From: Candidatus Scalindua sp. SCAELEC01
Lineage (GTDB): Bacteria > Planctomycetota > Brocadiia > Brocadiales > Scalinduaceae
Assembly (NCBI GenBank): GCA_004282745.1
Contig: SHMT01000020.1
Span: 1 to 64,000, forward strand
Direction of reading: 5' to 3'
Length of the DNA stretch: 64,000 bases
Part shown: in pieces, positions 63,898 through 64,000 of the stretch
Layout of the letters: every line of letters begins with the position of its first letter
Numbering within the stretch: the first letter of the stretch is position 1
Translations under genes and position numbers: made by a program
Notes under the pieces: model-generated
Database searches by the model: none
Told to the model about the DNA's origin: nothing
What the model saw: the letters and a program-made list of their open reading frames with translations, nothing else

Positions 63898-64000
63898 TAT
63901 GCTTATGTAGTATCTCAATAAAATAAAAAATAATACACCTTAATACTTTATACAGACAGGGATTATAGTCTTTCCTGCACATGCGTGTCAAGGTTAAATC

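Overview
The window is about 40% GC and carries the chromosomal backbone of a Gram-negative-type bacterium. It has an outer-membrane barrel protein, an OmpA-type lipoprotein, LptB, system II (ResB/CcsB) cytochrome c maturation, a monohaem cytochrome c, two bactofilins and a very large zinc-ribbon signal peptidase I. This mix suggests a planctomycete, most likely an anammox bacterium (Brocadiales, Scalindua-like). That placement is inference: no hydrazine or nitrite enzymes lie in the window.

Layout. 1-1000: a decayed HEPN/nucleotidyltransferase (toxin-antitoxin type) patch. 1.3-2.6 kb: a truncated sensor-like membrane protein and an unknown exported protein. 2.9-5.9 kb: a complete molybdate operon modE-modA-modB-modC (minus strand) with a ModE-like palindrome before modE. 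6.5-7.9 kb: a lone receiver protein, a VOC protein and a lysine-rich exported protein. 8.2-14.9 kb: a plus-strand block of six genes (MutL-like ASKHA ATPase, KOW-tailed protein, DUF6754 protein and three membrane proteins) closed by a strong terminator; I consider it an undescribed membrane system. 15-20.6 kb (minus): a deoxyhypusine-synthase-like protein, two bactofilins and a 1130-residue fusion of a molybdopterin oxidoreductase with a cysteine desulfurase. 20.8-25 kb (minus): EgtD, CstA, a 3D-domain protein and an unknown. 25.1-30.8 kb: a surface-protein block between two inverted, 98.7% identical 149-bp repeats. It holds tRNA-Thr(CGU), a repeat-containing exported protein under a c-di-GMP-I riboswitch, a cadherin/FN3-like exported protein and an outer-membrane barrel.

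31.9-64 kb is largely housekeeping: coaE-rho (plus); mnmG-rny (minus, rny probably starting at AUU); holB (plus); ileS; DUF167 and acylphosphatase; ccsB-resB; an OmpA lipoprotein; purB-thiE-hisI; groES-groEL; a receiver protein; a UbiA prenyltransferase (plus); lepA-lepB-lptB-DUF2905; cytochrome c; and argB-argD-argF-rph-rdgB.

Short dispersed elements run through the window. Family A is 149 bp, begins and ends TAG/CTA and has three full copies, one 128-bp relative and several relics. Family B is a hairpin-rich repeat of about 110-140 bp. Element C is a single 207-bp unit with inverted ends. Several sit exactly on gene 3' ends and supply or abut the stop codon. I see no CRISPR array, no transposase gene and no rRNA.
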